Source: Sphaerulina vaccinii
Taxonomy: Eukaryota; Ascomycota; Dothideomycetes; Mycosphaerellales; Mycosphaerellaceae
Reading direction: 5' to 3'
Assembly: GCA_022570795.1 (NCBI GenBank)
Contig: JAKUDP010000011.1
Location: forward strand, 1,426,001 to 1,490,000
Length of the DNA stretch: 64,000 nucleotides
Below are positions 30,283-41,777 of this stretch, in pieces (position 1 is the stretch's first letter; each line of letters begins with the position of its first letter). The notes under the pieces are model-generated. The model saw only the letters and a list, made by a program, of their open reading frames with translations. It was not told the origin of the DNA and did not search any database. Position numbers and translations under genes: made by a program.

Positions 30283-31071
30283 CTAACATACTACAGATGT
30301 ACTCCACGGAAAAGACAAAAGAGATTCACACTTCTTTGAAGTACTTTGCCACTTGTATCCAATTGTCAGCGAAATGCCTACCTCGCAGACATGACTGAAG
30401 ACCAAACATACCGCACTCCACTCCACGATGCGCATCTTCCGCCAGAAACCATCTTTATAGCTTCCCCACGCCTTTGAAGCGAGACCCCTTGACATAGTAG
30501 GATAATCCATGATAGGGACGAAGAAGGCCGTCATTTGAGTCCTAGACTCGACGCTTATGCTATCGAGATACTGGAAAGCGGTTTTATCGTTCACAAAGAT
30601 GAAGTCGTGATGGTAGTAGCCCGGAGCGTAGTCGAGACGTAGTTGGCGAGTCAGCTGAAGTAGCTTCGGGAATTTGTAGCTGATGTCAACTGGCACGAAT
30701 TTTCCAACTCCGAAGGTTGAGCTCTCTCTGAGCATTTCCTCTTCAAGAGCGGCGATTGTGAAGTTGAAAACTTCATTGAAGAGTTCTTGTGGTAGCTTTG
30801 TGCGTAGGCGGTGGCCTAGAGTGTCGAGGTCGTCTGGCATCGACTGCTGCCGTATCTTGGACTCTGCTTTGTGCCGCCCAACCATGAATTTCGGCATCTG
30901 GTTCTCTACAAATCGGCTAGAGAATATCGGAACGTATGCTGTGGCATCCGCCTGGACATGGCAATCTTGTTCTGCGTTGCGCTGTTCTGTAGCAGAGGCG
31001 ATGATGCTCTCAAGCTCTAGGCTGGACATCAGCCTCATAAGCTGTTGTGCCTGCTCGACCTTGGGAGACAT
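30283..31071 (-). CDS. LPQEL-family protein, copy 6
   Basis: The first ATG in frame is 31071 (MSPKVEQAQQLMRLM); unspliced length is 262 residues. It has a longer N-terminal leader than the other copies, then MPDDLDTLGHRLRTKLPQEL and FNEVFNFTIAALEEEML (first block), SYKFPKLLQLTRQLRLDYAPGY (second block) and FQYLDSISVESRTQM. A GFWRK motif near the end is shared with copy 7, making these two a subgroup. A 60-nt in-phase intron is plausible at 30352-30411 (GTATGT...GCTGAC...ACAAG); it would shorten the tail by 20 residues without changing the stop. Function unknown. Confidence 0.65.
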   Translation of the reverse strand: MSPKVEQAQQLMRLMSSLELESIIASATEQRNAEQDCHVQADATAYVPIFSSRFVENQMPKFMVGRHKAESKIRQQSMPDDLDTLGHRLRTKLPQELFNEVFNFTIAALEEEMLRESSTFGVGKFVPVDISYKFPKLLQLTRQLRLDYAPGYYHHDFIFVNDKTAFQYLDSISVESRTQMTAFFVPIMDYPTMSRGLASKAWGSYKDGFWRKMRIVEWSAVCLVFSHVCEVGISLTIGYKWQSTSKKCESLLSFPWSTSVVC

Positions 31072-32050
31072 GATCAAAGGAATATTGGGGTCGTGATTTG
31101 TTGATGCCAAAGATAGCGTGAAGACTGTAGTCGACCTTGAAATTTTGTGGCAAGATGCTCAGAATATAAAAGTCTGAAGTTATAGTCAAGCAACAGCTTT
31201 CCAACTTCGATCGCACGTGGTGTCATAGTTCCATGGTCCCATGGTCGTGGGTCGAGCCAGCACTCCGTCCCTTCGTACTCTAGGGCTCCAATGCGTTCTA
31301 GCAAATTCCAACCAGGTCGCATGGCCGTTACGCAAGTCACTTTGGGACGAAAATTCTCTTGTAATGAAGTCGTATTCGCAGGTATGCACCTTCGTTGTCC
31401 TTTCCTCCATCGCAGGCGCCAGCCATGCCCAGGGAAGTCACCACACTCTAGGAAGTCACTCTGCAAGACCACCTACGAGCCTGGAACAGCCTTGATAAGT
31501 CAAAAAGATTCTGGTCTCTTCCAGGAAAGATTGGTCTAGCAAGACTATACTGTTGACTGGTGGGGTTGGAGAAAAGTACAGTATGAGACTCTTGGTTTCG
31601 AGTTCGATTCGTGCTCAATGTTGTGCTCCTGCCTTTCTGAAATATGTAGTTCTCCGAGCATTTGATTGCTTTTGCCAATTGGGATGCTGCAGTCTCGGTT
31701 AGAGCACTATTTTTCTCTCAGGCTCACCATGTGACTATGGCTCCGTTCCAGGTTACAAGCGGAGCTTCGATGACATGCGCGGATAAGGTCAATCGCCCGG
31801 TTACTTGAGAATGCCCCAGATTGTTGTGAGGCTCTCCAGTCCAATCTCAACCAAGTCGAGCAGATTGCTTTGCGATTTGCCCTCAGTATCGGCTGCCAAG
31901 GCCTCTATCGTGACGTCTCTACACAGAGAGCCAATCTTGGAGCACATACGCAATCAGGATCATTCTATGTGTCCCCTAACTCGAGTAACCAGCGAACCTA
32001 TACGACTCTTGTCAGCGCAAGATCTGCTTGTCTTCAATCGTATAATGGTA
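31072..32050. other. intergenic region between copies 6 and 7
   Basis: About 980 bp. Several short frames on both strands lack recognisable domains. The frame upstream of copy 6 is open to 31110 without an ATG. Confidence 0.4.
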
Positions 32051-32566
32051 CTACCGTACCCTCTGATAGTCTACGATGTCCACCTTACGCCAGAAGCCGA
32101 CTTCGTAGTTATTGATCATGGCCTGTACCATGTCTCGTTGTTCTTGGGGGCGATACAATGCATCGTAACTTCTACGCCATGAATGCGGGTCTTCCGGGAA
32201 AGCGATTGCAACCCTTCGGATCTGAGATCGAGACTCGACGCTAAGGATGTCAAGGAAACTGAACGCGAGCTTATCCTCAGTGAAGAGGAAGAAGTCGCAT
32301 TCGAAGTAGTTGGCGATATGATCCAGGCGCAATTGACGCGTGAGGTGAAGAAGCTTCGGGAATTTGTAGGAGTTGTCGACTCTTATGAAGACCACTCGTC
32401 CAGGTATCTCGTCTTCGAATGCGAATCGGTCGTAGCTGTCGGCTCTTATGAAAGTTGCTTGTCCGAGTAATTCGTCCTTGAGCGCGTCGATCGTGAAGCT
32501 GAAAATTTCATCGACGAGTTCTCGTGGTAATCTTGTGCAAAGGGGTATACCGAGGGAGTTTGCCAT
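32051..32566 (-). CDS. LPREL-family protein, copy 7
   Basis: Intronless, 171 residues from the ATG at 32566 (MANSLGIPLCTRLPRELVDE). First block LPRELVDEIFSFTIDALKDEL; second block SYKFPKLLHLTRQLRLDHIA with FSFLDILSVESRSQIRR, closest to copy 6. The linker contains a local duplication: FIRADSYDRF followed 18 residues later by FIRVDNSYKF, so part of the second block seems to have been copied. The C terminus ends in GFWRKVDIVDYQRVR. It is the family member nearest the copia insertion (550 bp away), yet shows no RIP signature. Confidence 0.65.
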   Translation of the reverse strand: MANSLGIPLCTRLPRELVDEIFSFTIDALKDELLGQATFIRADSYDRFAFEDEIPGRVVFIRVDNSYKFPKLLHLTRQLRLDHIANYFECDFFLFTEDKLAFSFLDILSVESRSQIRRVAIAFPEDPHSWRRSYDALYRPQEQRDMVQAMINNYEVGFWRKVDIVDYQRVR

Positions 32567-33117
32567 GATAATTAGGGTCCTGGAGCTTAGGTGATGAAGT
32601 TTATCCCCAGTTCGTGTTGTTGTTGTCGATCGTGTATTTCAGAGTGTCGTGAGTGCGGCGCAACGTGGCGAGCCTGTACAGTAAGTGGGAGTGGTATGAA
32701 CTCTAAAAGGTTGACCCATACTTTGCTGCCTCCGCTTCAACTGCTCTTCAGTTTCCCATTCTGATGTGATCACTACACAGAGCGCATCCGTATATTCTTC
32801 AGTAACGGTAGAGTCGTATGCGGCACTGAAATTGAGCTTTGACGAGAAGTCTGAAATGTCGACAGCTGAGCATACAGGTCATGAAGCATACTCCATGCGA
32901 TATGCTGACGAAGCTTATTTGATCTCGTTGTAGCGGTATGCGGTACAGTCTGTGCTTCATGTGCTTTGTAGAGACTACTACCATGGTATACGGCCATTCT
33001 ATCTCCTTCACGAGCAATTCGCCATGCCTGGCGAAGGAGTCAATGCAATACATCCATTGTAGTCCTCCTTGCACGGATGGTCCTGCGTCCAATCAGCTAT
33101 CGTTCTCCGTCGCTATG
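32567..33117. other. region left of the copia insertion
   Basis: About 550 bp with normal base composition and no RIP signature. A plus-strand frame starting at an ATG at 33077 would continue into the right flank of the copia element if the insertion were absent. Confidence 0.35.
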
Positions 33118-33122
33118 CTATA
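33118..33122 (+). repeat. target-site duplication, left
   Basis: CTATA, identical to 39085-39089; a 5-bp duplication is normal for Ty1/copia integration. Confidence 0.9.
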
Positions 33123-33345
33123 TGATGCGAGGCAGTCAGTTACGTAATCACTTGGCAATTTCATGAATGTTGGAATATATGGATCAGATTGTGTAGGAGT
33201 CAACAACTGATTGTTCTAAGCAATCTATAGTGCGTTCTATATACTAAATTGCTCGCCAAGATCTGAGAAATCTCTATATAAGCCTAGAGGGCTAGTTTCT
33301 TATATTCTTAGCTTATATTCGGTGTTTTCGGCTATCTGCGCAACA
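33123..33345 (-). repeat. copia LTR (3' LTR in element orientation)
   Basis: 223 bp, bounded by TG...CA when read on the minus strand (TGTTGCGC...CGCATCA). It aligns over its whole length with 38861-39084. The outer part (33123 to about 33230) keeps CpA and TpG sites, while the part next to the element interior (about 33270-33345) carries transitions. Confidence 0.92.
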
Positions 33346-33354
33346 CACCCCTTT
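33346..33354 (-). other. copia polypurine tract
   Basis: Read on the minus strand: AAAGGGGTG directly before the LTR's TGTTGCGC. It primes plus-strand DNA synthesis in LTR elements and confirms minus-strand orientation. Confidence 0.8.
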
Positions 33355-33599
33355 AGCTAGTATAGCGTTATATATAGTAGTTGTCTATCGACCTCCTTCC
33401 TAAAGTAGATATATACTATCGTGCCTAGGTACTACTAGTAGCTACCTCGCTAGCTACTATTATATTAATTTCTACTAAGGAGAGTTTCTCTAACTTGTTT
33501 TAGTATATACTTAGTTAGTAAGTATCGCTTGTTTCCTATATTTTAGGCGTTAGTATCGGTTAAAGGCCTAGCTATATAATAAACTACTATTATTATTAT

Positions 33600-33630
33600 A
33601 TAGTAAGTAGTTTAGTAAGGCTATCTATAG
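33600..33630 (-). other. decayed RNase H C-terminal motif
   Basis: Minus-strand reading gives IDSLTKLL, the decayed counterpart of the (A)DxLTKPL motif that closes copia polyproteins. The Pro-to-Leu change is what CpA-to-TpA mutation of CCA would produce. Confidence 0.7.
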
Positions 33631-34549
33631 GTATATTATATATTAGTATATATTCGATATTAAGCTTGTTATTCTATACCTCTTATCGTAGCTAGTATTA
33701 GTATATATTAATATATCGAAGCTTACTATTAACTATACCTTCCTTAGTTATTAATCGAATTGTTTATTAGTTGTTATAGTAGAGAGTTAGTATATTATCG
33801 AATATAATAGATAGTTATTTAAATAGTAATTGCTACTAAATAAGCTCGCTTCTAGCGTATAATAGTATAGTAAGCTCGGCCTTAGTAGTACTTTTTGTAA
33901 TAGTCGATTACTTACTAGCTTTCTATAAAGTTAGTCTACTAAATACAAAGAATATATATCTCTTAGAGCTCTTAAAGTTACTATAATCTATAAAGCTAGC
34001 ATCCGAGGTACTAAGAAAGCTACCTTATTATAATAGAGGTACCTTATTACTATATATATATAGTAAGTAAGCCTTGAAGTAACTATAGACTAAGTATAAT
34101 AGCTTAGTTTATAAGAGGTATTAAATATAGTAGTTTATAGCTTAGAGGTATACTTTTATTAGATTAACTAAGTAACAACTAAGTATAGAGGCTACTTTTG
34201 CAACGTCTAGCCTTGTTTTAATAGCATACTAGTTAATTGAACTAACGCGTTATTAGTAGTTAAGAACTAGCTATTTCTCGGCATAGTAGCTCTTAGGTAT
34301 AGACTAATCTATATTTATAGGTATAGGCATATTAGTCTATTTGTCGCCTAGAGTAATACTAAATCTTTGTGCTATATACTTAATATACTCCTATTGCAAA
34401 AGGTATATAAGCTTCTTAGCTCTATCTCTATAGATTTTAATACTAAGAAACTACTTTACTTTACCTTATAAAGTTATATTATAACGTTTGAATAGTTGTT
34501 ATTTAAGAGCTTATATATATACCTTATTCTTCTTATAGTAGATTATAAC

Positions 34550-34564
34550 AATGTCGTCTACGTA
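34550..34564 (-). other. reverse transcriptase YVDDI catalytic motif
   Basis: TACGTAGACGACATT on the minus strand encodes YVDDI, preceded by LVFF and followed by VII, matching the copia catalytic box. It survives because it holds few RIP-able CpA sites. Confidence 0.85.
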
Positions 34565-37500
34565 GAAGAAGACTAGTACACCCTTGTTATTATAGTATAG
34601 GTATAGAACGTCTAGTATCGGATATAAGCTAAACTCTAAAAGTAATATAGTAAACTTAGCCTACTATAATATAGAGGCTTCTTTAAGGCTATAGAGTGCT
34701 CGTAGCAACTATAACACTTTGCCCTTCTATCTAAACCCCTTAGGCGCCTATATATATATAGTATAAGGTAGTAAGGTATTAAGAAATGCGTTAATAATAT
34801 CAAATTGCTCTATTTCTATTCCGAAGGTAGTAGCTAATATATAGCAGAAGCAGAATATATACGCTATTACTATAGCTATATAAGTGTCGAATATCGTGCC
34901 TTAAAGGTTGCTATATATATATAGTCGTGCCTTGTCTTATATATAATAAGACTATTTATCGAATTTGTATTTAAATACCTAGGTTAATAGTAATCTAGGT
35001 AGAAGCTTGCATTTACTTATAGGTACTTCTAACTTATCTACCTATTAGAAAGGTATTTATTTCTATAAGTTTGTTCTATTCTAAGTGCGCTATAGTAGTA
35101 AATTCTATAGCTTATTTATATTTCTTTATAGCTTTCTAGCCTTTTAGTTCTAGTAGCAAATTGTAATAGTATAACAGCCTATCTTACTTATAGCTTATTA
35201 TAGTTATTAATACTATTAACGCTACTATACTATATAGCTGCAGACTCTGCGTTGTAGTTATACTATAATAAGATAGCTTAGAAAGCTATATAAGGTTAGA
35301 TTATATACTAAGCTATATTATATCGGTAAGAGTATAAGCTTTGTAGTTTGTTATAAATAGTAGTATTATATTGTTATTAGCACTTAATCTACTTAATGCA
35401 ATACGTATTAGATTGTCTATAGTATACTTTACCGGCTTAGAGCTAGTAAGTTCTACCCCTTAATCTAGCTATAGTAGTAGAGATAGTAGCGGCAGGGGTC
35501 CTATATCCGGTATAGTAGTAGGGTATTCCCTATATCTTGGTTTATCTATACTATTACTATATAGTCTGTAGTCTATTATATATAGGCGTTTCGATAGAAA
35601 CTATAATTTGTTATCGATTATCTTAATATTAATCTTAGGCGCTCTTACCTTTTTAGAGGAACTATAGGGATGTTCGGGCTCTTCTAGTAGTAGTATCTAT
35701 ATACTAGAAGGAGCTTCTACGTCTTTGTACCCCTATTTCCGAGTAAGATCTACCTATATCGAGTATTATAGATAATTCTACTTAGGTAGCAAAGTTAGTA
35801 TATTACCTAGAAATAGCTATTCTATAACTTTTGCTACTATTTCTATTACAACCTACGAGTTGTTAGAGGTATTTGTAGGGCTCTAATTGGCCGAGGGCTC
35901 TTATATATAATTATTAGCATTATATAGAATATCTATAATTAGTTATTATACTAGATCGGTTATATATTAATCTAATAACTATAGATTATATAATTTAGCT
36001 CTAATAGCTTTTTCTATATCTATATAAAGTATATCGATATTGTCTAGTAATCTAGGTATAATAACTACTATATCTAAGTCGCCTAGTTAATAGAACTACC
36101 TCTTATTAAAGTATATATAGAAAGTAGTAATTATATACTTTTAAAATAGTACCTATACTCTATATATATTATTACTAATAAAGCTATAGAGGTAGCTAAT
36201 ATAAGCTTGTACTAGTATCTTTTCTAGCTTCTTAGATTAGTCTATACTAACTTTATAGATATAGGCCTTATAGCTAAATATATAGAGGTTTAAGAGGTTT
36301 GGCTTCTATCTAGTTACTAACTTAATTAGTATTTTGCTACTATATTTGCTAGGTATAGGTAGTCGATTAAGTATATATATAGCTACGTATATATACTTAG
36401 GCTAGAGTTTAATACCAAAGTTACTTTATTATATAAGGCAATATATAGTATCGATTAGTTATTTGCTATATATTTTGGCTGGCAATTAGTAATAGCCTTT
36501 CTTTATAGCTAGTATCTACCGAATACTCTTATTTTTTAATATAGTTTCGAAGTACTTAGTTATTATCCCTTAAGAATTAATTAGTATAGAATCTATATTA
36601 GTACTAAGCTATATAATAATACAATCTATTAAGTTAGCTAATTAAATAACTCTTATAATTATATTAGTAAGTATCTTGCCTTTTTTAAATATAGTAGCTT
36701 CTACAAACTCTAGTAATATTATAAGGTCTATAAGGTAAAGTATATATTTAGAGCTATTATATACCTCTATAAAGAAGTAGGTATCTATAATAATATAGCT
36801 AAAAGGGGTTGTTTCTTATAATTGTTCGATATATAAGTAAATATATATACTCTTACTAGTAGCGCAAACTTTATAGTCTTCTATTCGCAGCTTATCTAAG
36901 TTCTTCTCTATATCCTCTATAACCTCTATACTAAGTACGTACTTATAGAACTCTCTTAACCTCTCTTTGCCTATATAACCGAGTATTATATACTATTGCC
37001 TTATAGTAAGTTGCCTTAGTATACAAGCTTTTAAGCTTGTACCTATAGGCCTATAGAGGTCGGTAGAGGCTTTAGACTAGTATAAGAAGAGTATAAGTAG
37101 TAGGTTCGGTAGAGGTAAGGTTAGAGTAACTAGTATATATATACTATTTTGTTTTTAAAGGTTTGTAAACGTTATCTATACTATAACGTTATGTGGCGCT
37201 AGCGTAATTGTAGCAAGGTAGAGTATATCGTTATTAGGCTTATATAGCCTTGCAATAAAGGTATCTTAATTAGTAACCTTGTCGCGTCGATAGAGTAAGT
37301 TCTTAAACCCGTACTACTATAGACTAGATTTCTAAAGAATATAGTAAGCTACGATATTCGTATAAAAGCCTAGTATATAGGCGACGTTATATAGTATAAG
37401 TATTACTAGACTAATATCTAGTATATAGTTACTATAAGTAACAACCTCAAATATAGTAGTACTGGCTCAAATAGCCGTACCTCGGACTATATAATATAGT

Positions 37501-38629
37501 TAGAATATAGCTTTTAGATAATAGTTAATAATATATACGTTTGTATAGCTATTATAAGCCTATATATTAGTAGTATCTATAGGCGCACGTTCTATATAGT
37601 ACACTATATAAATAAGTATAGTATAACTACAACTACTATCTTAGCTATTATTATAAAGTATATTAATTACTAGTTTTAGTATCGATGTAGTACTCGGTAT
37701 ACTACTAGCTATATTGCTAGCTAAGAACTTATTATACTTAGTGTCGGTAGGGAACTTCTTCTTTATATTAGTAAGAAGGTTACTATCTTCCTTAAGCTTA
37801 GTAAAGTAGTTCTTAAGATATCTCTTAAACTTAGAGTTACAATTCTTAGCTATAGGCTATTTCTTTAGATTAGTAATAGTATATATAGCTAGCGTTATAT
37901 AGTTGTCTGCCTTAGGCTTGCTAGTAAGGTGCATACACCCCTTGCTCCTTATATTACGCGCACTACTTAGAGGTAGTAGAGGAGGCGTATTCGAGTTAGT
38001 ATTATCCTCTAAGTTAAGGTTACTAAACGTAGCGTTTGCGCTATATAAATATAGGCTCGGTAGCTCGCAATTTATATTAATCTAGTAGCTTACTACCTTA
38101 GTTAATAACTAAGTAGTAGAGCTATTATTACTATAGATCTTGCTATATATAGTAGTCGTAGCAGAGTAGTTACTTTTAGCAATAGTACTAATAAACTTAG
38201 ATAGTAGCTTATCGGCATTACTATATTTAACTACCTATATATATAGTTTAAGTAATAGCTATATATTAGCCTAATTCTTACTAGATATATAGCCTTTCTA
38301 ACTAAGTTCTAGTATATATAATCTCGCCAAGTATATTTCTTTACTATAGTATTCTATAGGCTTATATATCTCTATAAATAGTACGTACTTCTCGCGCAAT
38401 GTCGCCTTATCTATAAGTCTTATCTTATAGGTATTGTTAGCTAAATCGTCGAAGTACTAAGTAAAGTATATATATATATTATCGAATTTGTTAAAGTTGG
38501 CTTGTCTGCGCGCTACTACCTTGTACTTTATATCTATAATAAACCTCTATTCTTATATTATCTTAGACTTATCTTCTATAACTATTAGGTACTTAGAGTC
38601 TTTTATAGGCTCTAGTTATATATTAGCGC

Positions 38630-38700
38630 TATTAGGGTCGATATATCGCTAAATCTATAAAGCTATTGCAGATCGCTTTGTTTAGTTGTTCCAATTGTCC
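38630..38700 (-). other. gag-like remnant
   Basis: Minus-strand reading, tolerating RIP stops, gives EDWDNWNN and further on RYIDPNSAN, resembling the N-terminal gag domain of fungal copia elements (W..W...A..WxYIDP). It lies about 150 bp from the primer-binding site, as expected. Confidence 0.6.
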
Positions 38701-38845
38701 TAATCCTCTACCTTATAGTATACCTTCTTTATAGGTATAGCGCCTACTATCTAAAGTATCGATATAGTTATAGAGAGGTTAGTAGTTTGTTTTTCGAGTT
38801 ATTTTACAATTCTAAAAGTAAAGAATCGAGGTTAGATTATATATA

Positions 38846-38860
38846 TTCCGGGCTTATAAC
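38846..38860 (-). other. copia primer-binding site
   Basis: Minus-strand GTTATAAGCCCGGAA immediately follows the 5' LTR. It matches, with one G-to-A change, the internal half-molecule initiator-tRNA-Met site used by Drosophila copia (GGTTATGGGCCC type). Confidence 0.75.
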
Positions 38861-39084
38861 TAATGCGAGGCAGTTAGTTATATAATTACTTAGCAATTTT
38901 ATAAATGTTAGAATATATAGATTAGATCGTGTAGGAGTTAATAACTAATTGTTCTAAGCAATCTATAGTGCGTTCTATATACTAAATTGCTCGCCAAGAT
39001 CTGAGAAATCTCTGCACAAGCCTAGAGGGCTAGTTTTCCCATATTCTTGGCTTATATTCGGTGTTTTCGGCTATCCGCGCAACA
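38861..39084 (-). repeat. copia LTR (5' LTR in element orientation)
   Basis: 224 bp. Its inner part (38861 to about 38,965) shows a dense series of C-to-T and G-to-A changes relative to the left LTR, whereas its outer part (about 39,030-39,084) preserves sites mutated in the left LTR (TGCACAAG, TTCCCATATTCTTGG). Confidence 0.92.
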
Positions 39085-39089
39085 CTATA
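39085..39089 (+). repeat. target-site duplication, right
   Basis: CTATA, identical to 33118-33122. Confidence 0.9.
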
Positions 39090-39960
39090 CTAACCTTTGT
39101 GCACTTCCAAGACTTCCCTATATCTTCGCCACGCCCAATGCAGAAGCCATAGATGTCCACTCCAGCTGGCTTCGCGCAGTTCTGCATCATGTCAGCCTCC
39201 GGTACACCATCAATCGTACTCAACGCATACAGTCCAAGCTAGCACAGCTGGTAAGATTGTGAGGAATAACGTGAGCTTCATATTGACCAGAAACTGATGA
39301 TTAGTGGTTTGAAGTGAGAATGCGCCCTTTATGGGCTCTTATAGCTTCGCAGATGGACCATCTCACCATGATCACCAATACAAACCACTCTGAGACAAAT
39401 CTCAGTGGCAGAACTGCGTCATCATATTCGGGGAACAGGGAGATCCGGGATCGACGAAAGTGTGACAAGTCAACTCGGAGAGAGCGCGATGTTGACTATT
39501 CAGCATAACCCTTGGTGAAGCAACGTATAGTGAGCGTATATGACGCTCAAACCATCGGTATGTGCTCGTCCAGGATGCTGCATTAACTCCGGAGATCTGG
39601 TCTTCTTGAAGTAATTCTGGTCTTTACATCAAGTACGGTGGCGTGTCTGAGAGCCTCCATGATGGCGGAGATAGTGTCTGAATAGGATATCGAAAGCATA
39701 GAGTGGATATGGAAGAAGTGAGGTTGAAACGAGGAGGCGCGAGAACTTCGAGAGGAATGGAAGAAAGTACGACCGACACCGGCTTGGCGCCTTTCCAAAG
39801 CACTTTGAAACAAGAATCGTGTTTGCTACAGCAACAACATCATCGACATATTCCGAAGATCCATCAGCGTGAAAGAATAGCGAGCTTTATTCGGTGATGG
39901 AGATTGCAACTCGAACCAAGTTCTGATCAGTGTGCGCGAGCACCTCACCCGAAGCTCAAC
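39090..39960. other. region right of the copia insertion
   Basis: About 870 bp of normal composition. A plus-strand frame open to 39262 contains a possible splice donor (CTG|GTAAGA near 39,251). Otherwise this is the presumed promoter side of the GPI10 gene. No domain recognised. Confidence 0.35.
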
Positions 39961-41777
39961 ATGGCCGCTCCAACCACAAAAGGGGTACACACGACCCAAA
40001 CAAAGACTGTCATCTTCATCGCCCTACTCGTCTTGCGAACCCTCAACTCGCAACTCGTACAGACCTCGTTCCAACCAGACGAGTACTTTCAAGCATTGGA
40101 ACCCGCATGGCAGATTGCCTTTGGACCTCATAGCGGCGCCTGGATCACCTGGGTTCGTGATGCGCTTTCAAGTTCTGTACACAGCGACTGATCTATGTAC
40201 CTCAGGAATGGAGGGAAGGTCTACGCACATCCGTCCACCCATATCTATTTGCGGCTGCATATAAAGCGGTTGCCCGCATTTGCGAACTGGTCCAAGCAAA
40301 TGAGCAATTCCGAGCGGCCGCCCTAGGTGCAGCACCAAGGCTTCTGCAAGCTTTCTGGGCAGCGGTAATGGATTTTATGACCTGGCGCATGGCAAATGAA
40401 GTCTACGGCTATGGGCATGCAGCCACTTCCGCGGCTTTGGCTTTGACGGTACTCAGTCCGTGGCAGTGGTTTTGCGCTATTCGAACATTCTCCAATTCTC
40501 TGGAGGCCACTTTGACCATCATCTCGCTGTACTGCTTTCCGTGGTCATCATTTCTGGAGTCCTCTTCGGAACAGGCCAAGGGCGCGGGCAGAAATGGAGG
40601 CGCCGAGAATGGCTCGCTCTACGCCGCACTCACGGCCGCAGCGGCAGCATTTTATCTTCGGCCAACAAATATTATCATCTGGGTGAGCATTAGTGTGTGT
40701 CTGATGTGGTACAGTCGTAGTCTGAAGAAGGCTGCTTCGCTTGTTGGAGCAGCAGCACTGGTGGGCACTACGATCGTTATCACGTTCGCGAGCGCTGACC
40801 GCGCCTATTATGGTGACTGGACTTTTCCCCCGCTACGCTTTCTACAATTCAACATTGTACAGTCCCTGGCTGTATTCTACGGACGGAACCGACCTGACTA
40901 CTATGTCTCTGAAGGACTACCTCTGCTACTCACCACTGCACTACCATTCGCAGTGATGGGCATCTATCTCAGCTTGAGCGGATCGCGTTCATCAACGATT
41001 CAAGGCACTGCAAATAAAAGAATGTTGTCGGTGTTCGCAACCACTGTGATCGCAACTGTGCTGGTCCTGTCTACTATCGCGCACAAGGAAGTTCGATTCA
41101 TCTATCCACTGCTACCTATGCTGCATATCCTGGCTGCGAGACCACTGGAATCCGTCTTTTATACCAGGAAAGCGAGCCGCCTATGGATCCTCGCCCTCGG
41201 CATTGCTGTCAACATCTACATTGCGTACTATGTCAGCTTCGTGCATCAACGAGGAGTCATCGATGTGATGCACTACCTGCGTCAGAGGCAGTTGTCACGG
41301 TTTGATGCCCCGCGTGCAGACAAACTTACGGGCATGGAGTCGGCGAATATCACTGTGGGCTTCCTGATGCCGTGTCATAGTACGCCCTGGAGGAGCCATC
41401 TGGTCTACCCAGAGATCTCTGCATGGGCACTGACTTGCGAGCCGCCAATACACATCCAAATGGAGCAAAGAGCATCGTACCTTGACGAAGCAGATGTCTT
41501 CTATCAGGATCCAACGAAGTGGCTCGCGGAGAATATGCAGGACCTCGATAACATCTCATCGGCAACAGATCCAAATGTCCAAGACGGCGCACAACAGGAC
41601 GTCTCAGCAAGACGAGCATGGCCGCACTATCTGGTCGCCTTCGAGCAGTTGCAGCCCACACTGGCACCGATCTTGGAGAATACGCGATATAAGGTGTGCA
41701 AGAGACTTTTCAACACGCACTGGCATGACGATCGAAGAAGAGCCGGCGATGTGACCGTATGGTGTATGCGACGATAA
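39961..41777 (+). CDS. GPI10: GPI mannosyltransferase 3 (PIG-B/Gpi10, GT22 family)
   Basis: Two exons, 39961-40152 and 40206-41777, around a 53-nt intron with a less usual donor (GTTCGT...ACCTCAG); 587 residues. It adds the third mannose to the GPI-anchor precursor in the ER, from dolichol-phosphate-mannose. The N-terminal hydrophobic segment leads into SFQPDEYFQALEPAW, the GT22 luminal acidic loop (HPDExFQ-like). After the intron comes WREGLRTSVHPYLFAA. Multiple membrane helices follow (LALTVLSPWQWF, FSNSLEATLT, AFYLRPTN, HKEVRFIYPLLPML), the last a strong GT22 motif. The C-terminal soluble part ends with VTVWCMRR. Conserved and presumably essential, directly beside the transposon. Confidence 0.9.

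Larger units (their letters stand above)
33123..39084 (-). mobile_element. Ty1/copia LTR retrotransposon, RIP-inactivated
   Basis: A structurally complete 5.96 kb element on the minus strand: LTRs, 5-bp target duplication, primer-binding site beside the right LTR and polypurine tract beside the left. Decayed coding remnants read in copia order: a gag-like segment near 38,630-38,700 (WDNW, then IDPNSAN), reverse transcriptase YVDDI at 34550-34564, and the end of RNase H (DSLTK) at about 33,605-33,628. The interior is strikingly rich in TpA and poor in CpA, the signature of RIP (CpA to TpA on both strands), and is full of stops. CpG sites are still present. No other copy is in the window, but RIP needs a second copy somewhere in the genome. 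Confidence 0.93.

Noticed and set aside
31590..31625. Possible tRNA T-arm (GAGTTCGATTCG)
   Set aside because: No acceptor, D or anticodon stem can be formed around it.
33346..38860. CRISPR-like or satellite array suggested by repetitive TATA/CTAT words
   Set aside because: The monotony comes from RIP-driven TpA enrichment; there is no regular unit and the copia landmarks explain the region.
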